A stretch of DNA of 64,000 bases from Embleya sp045207655 (GTDB lineage Bacteria > Actinomycetota > Actinomycetes > Streptomycetales > Streptomycetaceae), in assembly GCF_045207655.1 (NCBI RefSeq), contig NZ_CP108785.1, forward strand, positions 5,270,001 to 5,334,000, in the 5' to 3' direction. How positions within the stretch are numbered: position 1 is the stretch's first letter; each line of letters begins with the position of its first letter. The position numbers were made by a program, and so were the translations under genes. This document shows, piece by piece, positions 8,776 to 17,733 of the stretch. The notes beneath the pieces are model-generated. The model ran no database searches. It was not told the DNA's origin and saw only the letters and a program-made list of their open reading frames with translations.

Positions 8776-9179
8776 GCCCTTGAATGCTTCCTCGGCAGGC
8801 CGTCGGGCCTGGTCCCAGTCCGCGAGGGAGAACAGCCGCTCTTGTACTCCGTAGAAGGTTCGGTGACCACGCGGTCCATCACGGTGGCCGCCGAGGCAAC
8901 CGGAGCCGACCCATGCAGCCAGACCGCGACGAGGGCGTTGTCCCACGTCTTGTCTCGTCGTGCGCGGTCAACTGCTTCGGTCGCGGCGTGGGTACCAGGC
9001 GCCGCCAGCGCAATCGATCGCACATCCTCGTAGAGCACGATGAATGCCTCGGCCAGGCGCTGATAGCTCACCACCTTCTGGTCTCGGCGCCAGCGTGATG
9101 TCTCTGACCGCACATCCCACAACCTCCCCACAACGAGACCGAGGAGGCCCGCCACAGCAGCCGGCAACGCCGTGCTCAT
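8776..9179 (-). pseudogene. Hypothetical protein with N-terminal membrane helix, frameshifted and 3'-truncated
   Basis: Starts MSTALPAAVAGLLGLVVGR (one hydrophobic segment), then a helical soluble region containing AVWLHGSAPV. From memory it resembles a common Streptomyces hypothetical family. Near 8850-8865 the frame breaks; the continuation is visible one frame over as ERLFSLADWDQARRPAEEAF. It ends where the murG fragment begins, so the 3' end was lost at a recombination junction. The ATG overlaps the preceding remnant's stop (ATGA). Confidence 0.55.
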
Positions 9180-9450
9180 AACACCCCGCCCTTCAGTCGA
9201 TCAACCTGTGCGGCCTCGGGGTCCCAGCCGAATTCCTGCCCACGGCTCACGAACTCGGTCGCCTCGACCTCGTCTGAGTGTCTACGAAGGCGACGCGGCG
9301 CCGATGCGGTCCGCGTACGCGCGGTGAGCCTTGCGTGCGGCTGCGGCGCCGCCGGCGCCGGTCAGGACCGCGCACTTTGCGAGCGCGGTACGGTGCAACG
9401 CGAGCGGGGCGGTAACGTGCGCACACAGGTGTAGGTAGCGAGGTTGGCTG
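9176..9450 (-). pseudogene. Remnant of a gene coupled to the preceding hypothetical gene
   Basis: The last part of this frame (SDEVEATEFVSRGQEFGWD..., ending KGGVL) is coding-like and its TGA overlaps the next ATG (ATGA). The upstream continuation is only found in another frame (RKAHRAYADRIGAAS), so at least one indel is present near 9285. The family was not recognised. Confidence 0.3.
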
Positions 9451-9906
9451 CGTTCTTGCCACTCACCGCGTGGTTCAGCGTTTGACGCAGCCGCAACTTT
9501 CACGGCCAACCCACCGACAACCGACAGCCAAGCCACTGACAGCTCCACGGCCAAGGACACTCGCGCCCGCACACGCCGCGACACCATCCACTGCATCGCG
9601 ATGCAGTGCCGCAGCGGGTCGGAGTCGCCGGTGTCGGCGGCCTCCCGGTGACCGCACAGGTTCTGCGACCGTCGTCACTACGCCGAACGGCGGGCCGAGG
9701 TGATGATCATGGTGTCCGTTGCGGCGTCCCGGAGGGGCCCGACCCCCGCGCGGGCCTGTGTCCGGGACGCCGGTCGGTCCGCCGGCCAGGGGGTGCGCAC
9801 ATGTGGCCGGCGGACCCGAGTGGGGAGGCAAGGTCTCCGGCGGCCACGCGCGAACGTACACGCCCCTACCGACACGCCCGGTACGAGCCCGGCTCGTCCC
9901 CGGGCG
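9451..9906. other. Gene-free stretch containing two large hairpins
   Basis: All open frames here are Arg/Pro/Gly-rich and without coding-like codon use. The only clear structure is the pair of adjacent inverted repeats at 9724-9816, listed separately. Confidence 0.4.
9724..9816. repeat. Two adjacent long inverted repeats
   Basis: The first hairpin pairs GCGTCCCGGA (9724-9733) with TCCGGGACGC (9761-9770), and an inner GGCCCG (9737-9742) with CGGGCC (9751-9756). The second pairs GGTCCGCCGGCC (9776-9787) with GGCCGGCGGACC (9805-9816) around a 17-base loop. Only 5 bases separate them. They could be transcription terminators, recombination sites, or parts of a plasmid replication or transfer origin. 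Confidence 0.55.
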
Positions 9907-10323
9907 TTACGTCCGATCGGCGCCCGACGTGGCGAGGCGGTGCGCGGTGACCCGCCGCCACCCCCGCAAGGCCCCCGCGACGTCGTGGTTGAGGTCGGTG
10001 ATCGCGCGGGGCGGTGGCGTCGGCCCAGATCGGGTGCAGGCCGGGGACGACCGTGCGGGCCTCGCCGTTGGTCAACGGCTCCAGGCGGATGCGGCGGTAG
10101 GTGAACGAGCGCAGGTTCGGGGCCCGTTGCGGCAGCGCCGTGCCCCAAGCGGGGCGCCGATCGCGAACAGCGCGACATCGACGCGCGGATGCTCCACGTC
10201 GTCGACCCGCACCGCCTTGACGTGTTTGCGCGGCACGACCGGGTGCCCCTCCCGCTCCCGGAACGCTCCCGCCGCGGCCGGGATCGGCGTGCGCGGGTCC
10301 GGGGCCGCGTGCTGGGCCGGCAT
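9907..10323 (-). pseudogene. Decayed gene, possibly related to helicase-associated-domain proteins
   Basis: Three coding-like pieces follow each other in different frames: REREGHPVVPRKHVKAV near the 5' end, then QRAPNLRSFTYRRIRLEPL, then LNHDVAGALRGWRRVTAHRL ending at TAA (9907-9909). The first piece resembles helicase-associated repeats (ReGH-vPrkHv), but the rest does not match clearly. At least two indels separate the pieces. Confidence 0.4.
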
Positions 10324-10838
10324 CTCGGCGGCCGGCTCGACGCTGGTGGATCTACTCTGAGGGCCCGGAGGAGGGGGTGCCGTGGAGCGAGGTGTTCGGC
10401 TGGTGCGGGACTTGGTCGCGGTTGTGCCCGGTTTCGAGTGTGTTGCGTCACGATCGGATCACCCCGCACGTCCGGCTCGACCACGGCCGGCGCTCATCCG
10501 GATGCGGCAGGTCCGCATCGAAGTCGGCTGCCGGTAAAGCCTGTTGCCCGTCCCGCCCGCTCACACCACATCAACGACCGCCAAACCGGGAAGCCGCGGG
10601 TCAATGGTCTGCGAGCCCCGGCTTCGCGGCATTGAGCGGTCACCTATGAAACGTGCCGTGCCCCCGCACTCGTCGCGGGGTGAGGTCCGCCGGCGGCCGG
10701 CGTGGCTGCGGCGCGCCTGGGCGCCGCGCCGCCGGCCGGGCACTTGTCCCAGCCGGCGGCGCGTCCATGCTCGCGGCGGGCCTGTCTGTTTGCCGGCCGT
10801 GGCCGACACCGGCGGGATGTCCCGTCACCGCGATCGGA
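10324..10838. other. Gene-free stretch
   Basis: A GTG-initiated frame of 51 codons (10382-10537) is the only candidate and has mixed codon use, so it is not called. The rest, up to the stop of the SCO6745-family gene, shows no supported gene. Confidence 0.35.
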
Positions 10839-11744
10839 CTACCTGGCGGCCTGCGGATCGGCGGACTGCGTGTCTCCCATCTCCACGCGGAAGGGGTATG
10901 TCCCGGCTGCGGTGAAGGTGTCGTGGATCGGCATGATGAGCGAGGTGAGGCGACGGACGTTGGCGTCGCCGATCGGCGTCCACAGCGCGGCGCAGTGCGC
11001 GTCGGTCTCGGCCTCGATCTGCTCGCGCGCCGCGATGCCGGCATCGGTCGCGGTGCCGTCGGCGTTGAGCCAGCCGCGTGCGACGAGGCGTGTCGTTGCC
11101 GCGGCCATCTCCTCGTCGTTCCACAGCCGGGTGGCGCGTGCGATCGCTTCCGGGAAGTGTCCTGTCGCGGTTTGCAGAACGTTGCAGTCGCACGGCCCGA
11201 GGTCGTTGGCGGCGAGCACGATGAAATGCGCGTCGCCGCGCCACTCGCGCAGCACCGTGATCTGCTGCCACAGCGCGACGAGCGGGTCGGATGGGAGGGG
11301 GACGGAGGCGTTGGCGGCAGCCATCGTCTTTCCGGCGTAGTCGGCGCCGGCGACGACCGGGGCGATCAGCGATCGCGCCTCGGCGATCTGATCGGCGGTG
11401 AGGTTCACGTCGACGCGCTGCAACGCACGATCGACGGCCGCGAAGCGAGCGGCCTGCCACTGCTCCGGCGTTGCGGTATCCCACACGCCTGCCATGGCCT
11501 GGACCGACCGCGGGCTGAAGTTGTAGAAGGTCGCGAGTGTGACCTGCCACGGGACTGCGCCCATCGGGGCCGACCGGAACGCGAAGTACGCCGGTCCGTA
11601 CTCGGTCACGCCGAGCTTGGCGGCCTCCTCCGGTGCCTCGGGGACGAAGTAGACGAACAGGTGGGTCGCGTTGATGGTGAGGCTGACCTCGCGAACGGCG
11701 TTCATGTCCATGTTGGCACGACCAAAGGTGCCGGCGAGATGCAT
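10839..11744 (-). CDS. SCO6745 family protein
   Basis: 301 residues. It matches the all-helical SCO6745 family: a short lead-in, AYFAFRSAPMGAVPWQVTLATFYNF, the WDTATPEQWQAAR helix, the LREWRGDAHFIVL segment, and a winged-helix-like C-terminus (ARGWLNADGTATDAGIAAREQIE). The biochemical role of the family is unknown; a regulatory or ligand-binding role is possible. The ATG at 11744 was chosen for the AGGAGA 9 bases upstream; a start at 11777 would add 11 residues. It is the last gene of the epoxide hydrolase operon, 117 bases after the preceding gene. Confidence 0.8.
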   Translation of the reverse strand: MHLAGTFGRANMDMNAVREVSLTINATHLFVYFVPEAPEEAAKLGVTEYGPAYFAFRSAPMGAVPWQVTLATFYNFSPRSVQAMAGVWDTATPEQWQAARFAAVDRALQRVDVNLTADQIAEARSLIAPVVAGADYAGKTMAAANASVPLPSDPLVALWQQITVLREWRGDAHFIVLAANDLGPCDCNVLQTATGHFPEAIARATRLWNDEEMAAATTRLVARGWLNADGTATDAGIAAREQIEAETDAHCAALWTPIGDANVRRLTSLIMPIHDTFTAAGTYPFRVEMGDTQSADPQAAR

Positions 11745-11861
11745 CGCGGGTTGTCTCCTGGCAAGTCGAAGGATCAACGTCGGGTGAGGGGCGGCGCAAG
11801 GGTGACCGCGCTCAACCTCACGCGGTGAAGTGCAGGATCGTCTGTGACCTATCCGGGTATG

Positions 11862-12752
11862 TCAGGGCGGCTCTGGCGCGGTGATCCGTGCGGAGACTGC
11901 GCCGAGTTCTTGTACTTCGATCCGGACTGTGTCTCCGGATGCCAGGTAGGGGCGGTGGCCGGACAACTCCTGGATGCAGCCGGTGCCCACGGGGCCGCTG
12001 GCGAGTATGTCGCCGGCTCGCAGCGTGGTGCCGCGCGACGCGTGCGCCGGCATCTCGCCGAACGACCAGTGGATCTCGTCCCAGCTGCCGCCGCCGTAGT
12101 GCTCGTCGTTGACGTATCCGTCCATCCGCGACGCGTAGCCCTTGCCCGAGCGGTAGGGCTCCAATTCGTCGGGGGTGACGAGGAACGGGCCGAGGCTGGT
12201 CGAGGCGTCCTTGCTCTTGGACGGGCCGTACACGAACCCCATCTCGCTTGCCGAGATATCGCGTGCGCTCCAGTCGCAATAGACCAGGTAGCCGGCGATG
12301 TGCTCCTCCGCCGTGCCGGCGTCGAGGTTCGAACAGTCCCCGGCGATCACTGCGGCGACCTCGACCTCGTAGTCCCACAACCGCGCGCCCGGGGCGATGG
12401 GGATCTTGTCGTGCGGTCCTTTGATCGCCGCCGGGTTGGAGAAGTGAAAGAGCGGATACTCGTACCAGACCGGGCTGACCGTGCCGTCGCCGACGGCTGC
12501 CTTTCCCGCGTTGCCGACGTGGCGCTCGAACGCGGCGAAGTCCCGAACCGCCGGGGGTACGGGCATCGGCGCCAGCAGGTGGGCCGTAGCCAGCTCGACG
12601 ATCTCGCTCGGTTGCCTGGTTGCGGCGGCCGCCAGCCCGCCTTCGGCGCGCAGCAGCTCCAGCAGGTCCGTACCCAGGGCGTGGATTTCGTTGTCGTGCA
12701 CCACGCCGCAGCGTGTGAAGCCGTCCGCGGAGCGGTAGCTGACCCACCTCAT
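11862..12752 (-). CDS. Fumarylacetoacetate hydrolase family protein
   Basis: 296 residues. The FAH fold is recognisable from the metal-binding core: an acidic pair in LWDYEVEVAAVI, Asp in CDWSARDIS, GPSKSKDASTSLGPFLVTPDEL, and the late AGDILASGPVGTGC segment. Family members cleave C-C bonds of beta-diketone or acylpyruvate products, usually at the end of aromatic or cyclic compound breakdown, and are cytoplasmic Mg/Mn enzymes. The ATG overlaps the stop of the truncated SDR gene (ATGA), so it is translated with the epoxide hydrolase operon. The exact substrate cannot be deduced. Confidence 0.88.
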   Translation of the reverse strand: MRWVSYRSADGFTRCGVVHDNEIHALGTDLLELLRAEGGLAAAATRQPSEIVELATAHLLAPMPVPPAVRDFAAFERHVGNAGKAAVGDGTVSPVWYEYPLFHFSNPAAIKGPHDKIPIAPGARLWDYEVEVAAVIAGDCSNLDAGTAEEHIAGYLVYCDWSARDISASEMGFVYGPSKSKDASTSLGPFLVTPDELEPYRSGKGYASRMDGYVNDEHYGGGSWDEIHWSFGEMPAHASRGTTLRAGDILASGPVGTGCIQELSGHRPYLASGDTVRIEVQELGAVSARITAPEPP

Positions 12753-13063
12753 CGGGCAAGCACCTCCCGGGTGCAGTCGTGGAGTCGCCGTGCGCCGGCG
12801 GGGGAGGAGGCCCGGGGGTCCGGGGGGCCGGCGACCCCCTCGCTCACGGCGACGGGCCGGCCAGGAGTGCCGGAGTCCAGGAACGGCAGGGTCTTCCCGA
12901 CGGCGATCACCGCAGGTTTACCGGTCGCGCGAAGACGGCCGATGCGCGCGGCCTCGGCATTGTCGGTCCCGACGACCACGACCCGGTCCCCACGCCCGAG
13001 ACGGACACGGGCGATGCCGTGCCCGATGCCGTCCGTGCCCCCGGTGATCACGACCGTCTTCAT
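12749..13063 (-). pseudogene. SDR oxidoreductase with internal deletion
   Basis: The N-terminus is a normal short-chain dehydrogenase start (MKTVVITGGTDGIGHGIA, the TGxxxGIG cofactor loop, then VVVVGTDN). Only 104 residues remain instead of about 250-280. The catalytic Ser and YxxxK are absent, and the C-terminal helix (RRLHDCTREVLAR) follows almost directly. The reading frame is intact and both ends still overlap their neighbours (ATGA on each side), so the deletion keeps translational coupling. The product is unlikely to be an active dehydrogenase. Confidence 0.7.
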
Positions 13064-14169
13064 GCGGCCACCGTCCGCGCGAACTTGCGGATCTCCTCGA
13101 CGAACAGCTCAGGCTGCTCCAGGGCGGCGAAGTGGCCGCCCGCGGGGATGTCGTCGTTGAAGTAGCGCAGGTCGTGGTAGGCGCGCTCGGCCCAGATGCG
13201 TGGGGTACGCGTCAGTTCGTCCGGGAAGACGCTGACCCCGACGGGAAGGTCCAGCTCGGTCGGAGCGAGCGGCTGCCGGGCGTACTCCCAGTACAGGCGG
13301 GCGGAGGAGGCACCGGTGCCGGTGAACCAGTAAAGGGAGATGTGGTCGAGGATCTCGTCGGGGGTGAGGGCGTCGGGCCGGACCCAGTCGAGGAACTTCT
13401 CGTAGATCCACGCGGCCTGCCCGGCCGGCGAGTCGGTCAGGGCGTAGCCGATGGTCTGCGGCCGGGTGCGCTGCACGACGTGGTATCCGGAATGGACGGC
13501 GAAGAAGCGGCTGCCCTGTTCGAGTGCGGCCTTCTCCTCAGGGGTCGGGTCGTCGCCGACCGGTGGTGCGGCGAGGAACTCGGGGAAGTTGACGTGGATC
13601 GCACGCAGGCCCGTCGGGCGCTGCGCCCCCATGCGGGTCGCGACGACACCGCCCCAGTCGCCGCCCTGGGCCAGGTAGGAGTCGTAGCCGAGGCGCCGCA
13701 TGAGCACGCCGTACGCGCGGGCGATCCGGTCCGGGTCCCAGCCTGTCGAGGCGGGCTGGTCGGAGAAGCCGTAGCCGGGCATCGAGGGGACGACGAGGTG
13801 GAAGCCGTGCTCGGTGAGCGGGCCGACGGTCTTGAGGAACTCCAGGAACGAGCCCGGCCACCCGTGCAGCAGCAACAGGGGAGTGGCGTCGGGCCGGGGC
13901 GAGCGCACGTGCATGAAGTGGATGCCGAGACCGTCGATGGTCGTGCGGAACTGGCCCAGCTCGTTGAGCTGCCGCTCGAGCTTGCGCCAGTCGTAGCCGG
14001 TGGCCCAGTAGCCCAGCAACTCCTCAAGCCGCTCCCGTTGCACTCCCTGGGTGCCGTCCGGCGCTGTCTCCCGGTCGGCAAGGCGTACCCGGTGGAGTCG
14101 GTCCTTCAGATCCTCCAGGGCACTGTCCGCAATATCGATGCGAAACGGTGTCACGCTGTTCGATGTCAT
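13060..14169 (-). CDS. Epoxide hydrolase family protein (alpha/beta hydrolase)
   Basis: 369 residues from the ATG (a GTG at 14175 would add two). The N-terminal epoxide-hydrolase lid (about residues 8-110) and alpha/beta hydrolase core are clear: oxyanion motif LLHGWPGS, nucleophile Asp in QGGDWGG, the Tyr-bearing cap, and the catalytic His in PAGGHFAALE near the C-terminus. It hydrolyses epoxides (or related esters) to diols via an alkyl-enzyme intermediate. It is the first gene of the operon and is transcribed divergently from the LysR regulator 91 bases away, with a LysR box between them. Confidence 0.9.
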   Translation of the reverse strand: MTSNSVTPFRIDIADSALEDLKDRLHRVRLADRETAPDGTQGVQRERLEELLGYWATGYDWRKLERQLNELGQFRTTIDGLGIHFMHVRSPRPDATPLLLLHGWPGSFLEFLKTVGPLTEHGFHLVVPSMPGYGFSDQPASTGWDPDRIARAYGVLMRRLGYDSYLAQGGDWGGVVATRMGAQRPTGLRAIHVNFPEFLAAPPVGDDPTPEEKAALEQGSRFFAVHSGYHVVQRTRPQTIGYALTDSPAGQAAWIYEKFLDWVRPDALTPDEILDHISLYWFTGTGASSARLYWEYARQPLAPTELDLPVGVSVFPDELTRTPRIWAERAYHDLRYFNDDIPAGGHFAALEQPELFVEEIRKFARTVAA

Positions 14170-14227
14170 GATCACTACGGTGCGGCCACGATGGGTTCGC
14201 GGTCCAATGATTGTTCCGCAACGCGTA

Positions 14228-14242
14228 ATACGGTCTGCGTAT
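14228..14242. promoter_or_regulatory. LysR-type operator
   Basis: ATACG-GTCTG-CGTAT is a perfect inverted repeat containing the canonical T-N11-A core. It lies between the divergent epoxide hydrolase and lysR genes, where a LysR regulator normally binds to repress itself and activate its target. Confidence 0.75.
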
Positions 14243-14260
14243 AAGGCCGGCTAGAGTGGG

Positions 14261-15190
14261 ATGGTGTCCGAACGCTTCCCCGCCCCCGTCGACCTCGACC
14301 TCCGGCTGGTGCAGTGCTTCACGGTGGTCGCCGAGCACCAGCACTTCGGCCGCGCCGCCGAGGCGCTGCACACCACCCAGCCGTCGCTGAGCCGGCAGAT
14401 CCGCCGCCTCGAACAGCAAGTGGGCGCCCGCCTCCTCGACCGCACCACGCGCGGCACCCGGCTCAGCGAGGCCGGCGAGATCTTCCTGCCCCAGGCCCAA
14501 GGGCTGCTGCGCGCCGCGGTCGAGGCGATGGCCCGCACCCGGGCCGCGGCCCGACCCGGCAGCATCACCATCGGCTACACCAAGGGCCTGGTCCTCACTG
14601 CGGCCGTGCGGGCCCTGCGGGACCGCCATCCCGATGCCGAGGTCCACACCCGCCTGCTCGCCTGGAACGACTCGCGCGGCGCGCTGCTGGAGCACCGCGT
14701 CGACGCGGTGGTGACGCGCCTGCCGTTCCCCACCGACCGGCTGCGCGTCACCGTCCTCTACGACGAACCGCGCGTGCTGGTCGTGCCCCGGGACCACCGT
14801 CTGGCCGGCAAGGAGTCGGTCACCCTCGACGACATCGCCGACGAGCCGATCCCCCACGTACGCCAGTCCGACCCGTTGCTGAACGCCTACTGGCGGCTCG
14901 ATCCCCGGCCCGACGGGCGGCCCGCGCCCGACGGCCCCCTGGTCGAAGCCCTCGAGGACAAACACGAACTCATCGCCGCCGGGCAGGCCGTGGCCATCGG
15001 GCCGCCCCTCGACTACGCGACCGGCCTGCATCCCAGCCTCACCACCATCCCGTTGCACGGGGTCGAACCCAGCCAGGTCGTGCTCGCCACGCGCACCGGC
15101 GACCGCAGCCGCCTGGTCACCGCCTTCCGCAAACACGCCGAAGCTCTGCTCACCGGAACCCACGAGGCCGGACCGACACGAAAAACGTGA
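14261..15190 (+). CDS. LysR family transcriptional regulator
   Basis: 309 residues. The N-terminal winged helix is textbook: LVQCFTVVAEHQHFGRAAEAL then TTQPSLSRQIRRLEQQVGARLLDR. A linker helix and a periplasmic-binding-protein-like effector domain follow (about residues 95-300: ITIGYTKGLV, VTRLPF, LVVPRDHRLA). It almost certainly controls the divergent epoxide hydrolase operon through the ATACG/CGTAT box, probably in response to a pathway intermediate; the ligand is unknown. Confidence 0.92.
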   Translation: MVSERFPAPVDLDLRLVQCFTVVAEHQHFGRAAEALHTTQPSLSRQIRRLEQQVGARLLDRTTRGTRLSEAGEIFLPQAQGLLRAAVEAMARTRAAARPGSITIGYTKGLVLTAAVRALRDRHPDAEVHTRLLAWNDSRGALLEHRVDAVVTRLPFPTDRLRVTVLYDEPRVLVVPRDHRLAGKESVTLDDIADEPIPHVRQSDPLLNAYWRLDPRPDGRPAPDGPLVEALEDKHELIAAGQAVAIGPPLDYATGLHPSLTTIPLHGVEPSQVVLATRTGDRSRLVTAFRKHAEALLTGTHEAGPTRKT

Positions 15191-15229
15191 TCCGCGACGG
15201 CTCCGCCCGCATACACGAGCGATCATGGC

Positions 15230-15470
15230 CCGTGCTTGATCTGCCGCCACGGCGCCTCGACGAGATCGGCGGACTCGTCCGAGGACTCGACGCGGGGCCG
15301 GCGGACCGCAGACCCTGAACACCCGCCTCACGCCAGGCCCGATGCCACCGCTGCACCGACCGACGCGCCACCCGTGACTCCGACGCGATCACCGCGTTCG
15401 GCTCACCGCGCTCGAACCGCTCGGCGGCATTCAACCGCAACCGCTCCCGCGCCGCCCGTTCCTTGGGAGC
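15230..15470 (-). pseudogene. IS630-type transposase N-terminal remnant
   Basis: A helix-turn-helix segment (ERFERGEPNAVIASESRV...VQRWHRAWREAGVQGLRS) matches the start of IS630-family transposases. The continuation is out of frame and no DDE catalytic region remains. The upstream end runs into unrelated sequence, so only about 80 residues of the element survive. Confidence 0.6.
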
Positions 15471-15806
15471 CGGCCCACCACTTTGCGCATCCGGCGTATC
15501 CGCGGCTTGGCCTAGGGATCTTCCGACCGTCCACGACATCACGACGAAAACGTCCGGAACCCGGAATCTCGTTCCCAGGCCGTGGCCGAACGCGAAACCC
15601 GCCCCGGGGACATCCTCGTCCTCGACACCGAACCCCCCGACCGCTCCCACGACAACGCCTTCACCGACACCTCACAGCGCCGCGTCGCCGCCCGCGCCCC
15701 GGCGGCTGGCCCTGACCGCCCGCCTGACCTGGAGCGTCGACCGCCGCACCCCCTTTGATCATGCGGGGGGAGAGCTGACGTCGCCGTCGCCGACACGCTC
15801 TCCGAA
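15471..15806. other. Stretch with one short uncertain ORF
   Basis: A plus-strand GTG at 15582 opens a 58-codon frame to TGA at 15756 with G/C-ending codons (start VAERETRPGDILVLDTEPP). Coding-like sequence continues in frame upstream of the GTG, so it may be the tail of a lost gene. No family recognised. Confidence 0.25.
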
Positions 15807-16535
15807 TCACTTCCGCGGCGGTGCGGGACGCGCTCCGGCTTCGGCGCCGAGCCCGGCGAGGTCGGCGTTTCCTGCTGCGCTGTCGAGCAACGTGGTGGTA
15901 GTGCGTTGGATGTGTCGCACCAGGACGTCGACGGCGGTGTCGGTATCTCGGGCGAGCACGGCGTCGAGCAGGGCACGGTGCTCGCCGGCGACGTCACGGT
16001 CCTCGTCGGGTCCCAGGAGCCGGGACCAATGAAGGTAGAGCTCAGCGCAGTCGCGGAGCCCGGCGGCGATGCTGCGGAGGCGCCGATTGGCGCAGCCGTC
16101 GAGGATGCCGGCGTGGAACGCGGCGTGCGCGCGGGTCCACGCCTCCGTGAGACGCGCGGGATCGTCGGGACGGCTTTGTGGCGTACGCGCCAGGGTGTGG
16201 TGCAGGGCGATTACGCGCGATTCCCACGCGAGGTCACCCTGCGCCAGGGACTCACGCAGGGCCAGGCTCTCGATGTGAATCCGAGCGGTGGTCAGGTCGG
16301 TGAGGTCCTCGGCCGACAGCGGGGCGACTCGGTACCCCTGCTGGGGCTCGACATGCACCAGGTTCTGTTCCGACAGCCGGGACAGCGCTTCGCGCAGCAC
16401 TCCCATGCTGGCGTCGTATCGCTCGCACAGCCGAGCGAACGGCAGTCGAGAGCCCGGAGGAAGTCGCCCGGTCAAAATATCTTCACGAATCGCCATGAAC
16501 ACGACTTCACCGCGAGTCGTCACCCCTTTTGACAT
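15807..16535 (-). CDS. GntR family regulator with FCD domain
   Basis: 242 residues. The winged helix (residues 1-75: AIREDILTGRLPPGSRLPFARLCERY...GVLREALSRL) is followed by an FCD effector domain with the usual metal/ligand residues in AHAAFHAGI and EHRALLDAVLARD. It is divergent from the alpha/beta hydrolase gene, and the 265-base gap holds two palindromes that could be its operators. FCD regulators typically sense organic acids; the ligand here is unknown. Confidence 0.9.
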   Translation of the reverse strand: MSKGVTTRGEVVFMAIREDILTGRLPPGSRLPFARLCERYDASMGVLREALSRLSEQNLVHVEPQQGYRVAPLSAEDLTDLTTARIHIESLALRESLAQGDLAWESRVIALHHTLARTPQSRPDDPARLTEAWTRAHAAFHAGILDGCANRRLRSIAAGLRDCAELYLHWSRLLGPDEDRDVAGEHRALLDAVLARDTDTAVDVLVRHIQRTTTTLLDSAAGNADLAGLGAEAGARPAPPRK

Positions 16536-16556
16536 GCCGACACCCTAGCGCTGATG

Positions 16557-16602
16557 CGACACTCAGCATGAATGTCGAAAATCATCTTGTGTGTCGGATG
16601 AT
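16557..16602. promoter_or_regulatory. Two palindromic operator candidates between gntR and hydrolase
   Basis: CGACA (16557-16561) pairs with TGTCG (16573-16577), and ATCATC (16581-16586) pairs with GATGAT (16597-16602) across 10 bases. They sit just upstream of the gntR start and are the natural sites for the divergent regulator. Confidence 0.45.
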
Positions 16603-16800
16603 CGGCGGGCTACTGTCGCCGATGTCCGGATGTGGCGCGTGACGGCTGAGATGTACGACGCCGGCCCCGCAACGAGCCTCGAGCCGACCAGGCGAGCCGG
16701 CCTCACGGCGTCCGACACCGTCGCATCCGGCAGTGTCCCGGGATGCATACGCGCATCCCGCGGCGTCTTGTGAAACACATCGAAAGAGCGGTCCCCGATC

Positions 16801-17652
16801 ATGGCAACCCATAACGAGTCCCCCGCCGCCCCGAGCGATACCCGTTTCGTCCGAACGCAGTTCGGCCGCATCGCTTACACGGACTCCGACCCCGACGCCG
16901 AGCTCACCGGCGCCCCGCTGGTGTTCGTGCACGGAAACTCCGCGTCCCGCGCTGTTTTCCGCGCGCAACTCGACGATGATTTCGGGCCGCGGCGGCTGCT
17001 GGCTCTGGACCTGCTGGGACACGGCGAGTCCGACAACGCGACGGACCCCGAGCAGGCGTACACGCACCGAGGTTACGCAGCGACCATCGTGGAGGTGTTG
17101 ACCGCGCTGGGCATCAAGCGAGCGGTCGTGGTCGGCTGGTCGCTCGGCGGGTACATCGGTCTGGAGCTCATTCCCCGGTTCCCCGGTCTGGCGGGGCTGA
17201 TCATGACCGGTACACCACCGGTCGGCAAGGACACGCTGGGTGACGGATTCCTCCCGACCGCCGACCTCCGGTACGCGGGCGTCGAGGACATCACGCTCGC
17301 CGAGGCGGCGGACTATGCCGACCAGGTCACCACGCCACCTGCACCGGAAGGGGTGCTCAGCGACATCCTGCGCACGGATGGGCGGGCGCGGCGCGTCATG
17401 TTCGCGTCCGTCTGGGCGGGACACGACTTGGACAAGCGGGCACTCGTCGCGACATCGTCCGTGCCACTGGCGATCATCGACGGACGTGAAGATCCCTTCG
17501 TGAACCGCACCTATGTGGACTCTCTGACCTATGCCGCGCTGTGGCGGTCGACGCCCGTCGTCATGGACGGATGCCGCCATGCGCCGTTTCTGGATAATCC
17601 GGCGCAGTACAACGAGTTGATCAGGGAGTTCCTTCACGACAACAAGCTCTGA
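16801..17652 (+). CDS. Alpha/beta hydrolase
   Basis: 283 residues with the full catalytic set: oxyanion HGNSASR, nucleophile Ser in VGWSLGGY, Asp in IIDGREDPF and His in GCRHAPFLDN. No signal peptide is visible, so it is cytoplasmic. Such enzymes hydrolyse esters, lactones or C-C bonds in catabolic routes. It is divergent from the GntR regulator and so probably induced by the compound that regulator senses. The IS3 element begins 12 bases after its stop codon, so the gene escaped disruption. Confidence 0.88.
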   Translation: MATHNESPAAPSDTRFVRTQFGRIAYTDSDPDAELTGAPLVFVHGNSASRAVFRAQLDDDFGPRRLLALDLLGHGESDNATDPEQAYTHRGYAATIVEVLTALGIKRAVVVGWSLGGYIGLELIPRFPGLAGLIMTGTPPVGKDTLGDGFLPTADLRYAGVEDITLAEAADYADQVTTPPAPEGVLSDILRTDGRARRVMFASVWAGHDLDKRALVATSSVPLAIIDGREDPFVNRTYVDSLTYAALWRSTPVVMDGCRHAPFLDNPAQYNELIREFLHDNKL

Positions 17653-17733
17653 TCATGTGGGGGTGAGGTGCCACGAAGGTTCCGGACAGGGACCCAATAG
17701 GGTTGTCCTGTAAGGAATCGAGGAAAGCAGCCG

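Noticed and set aside
9724..9816. Streptomyces telomere
   Set aside because: Several palindromes are present, but the sequence and internal position do not match known telomere ends.
10382..10537. 51-codon plus-strand ORF
   Set aside because: Mixed third positions, Pro/Arg-rich end and no recognisable family; not enough support.
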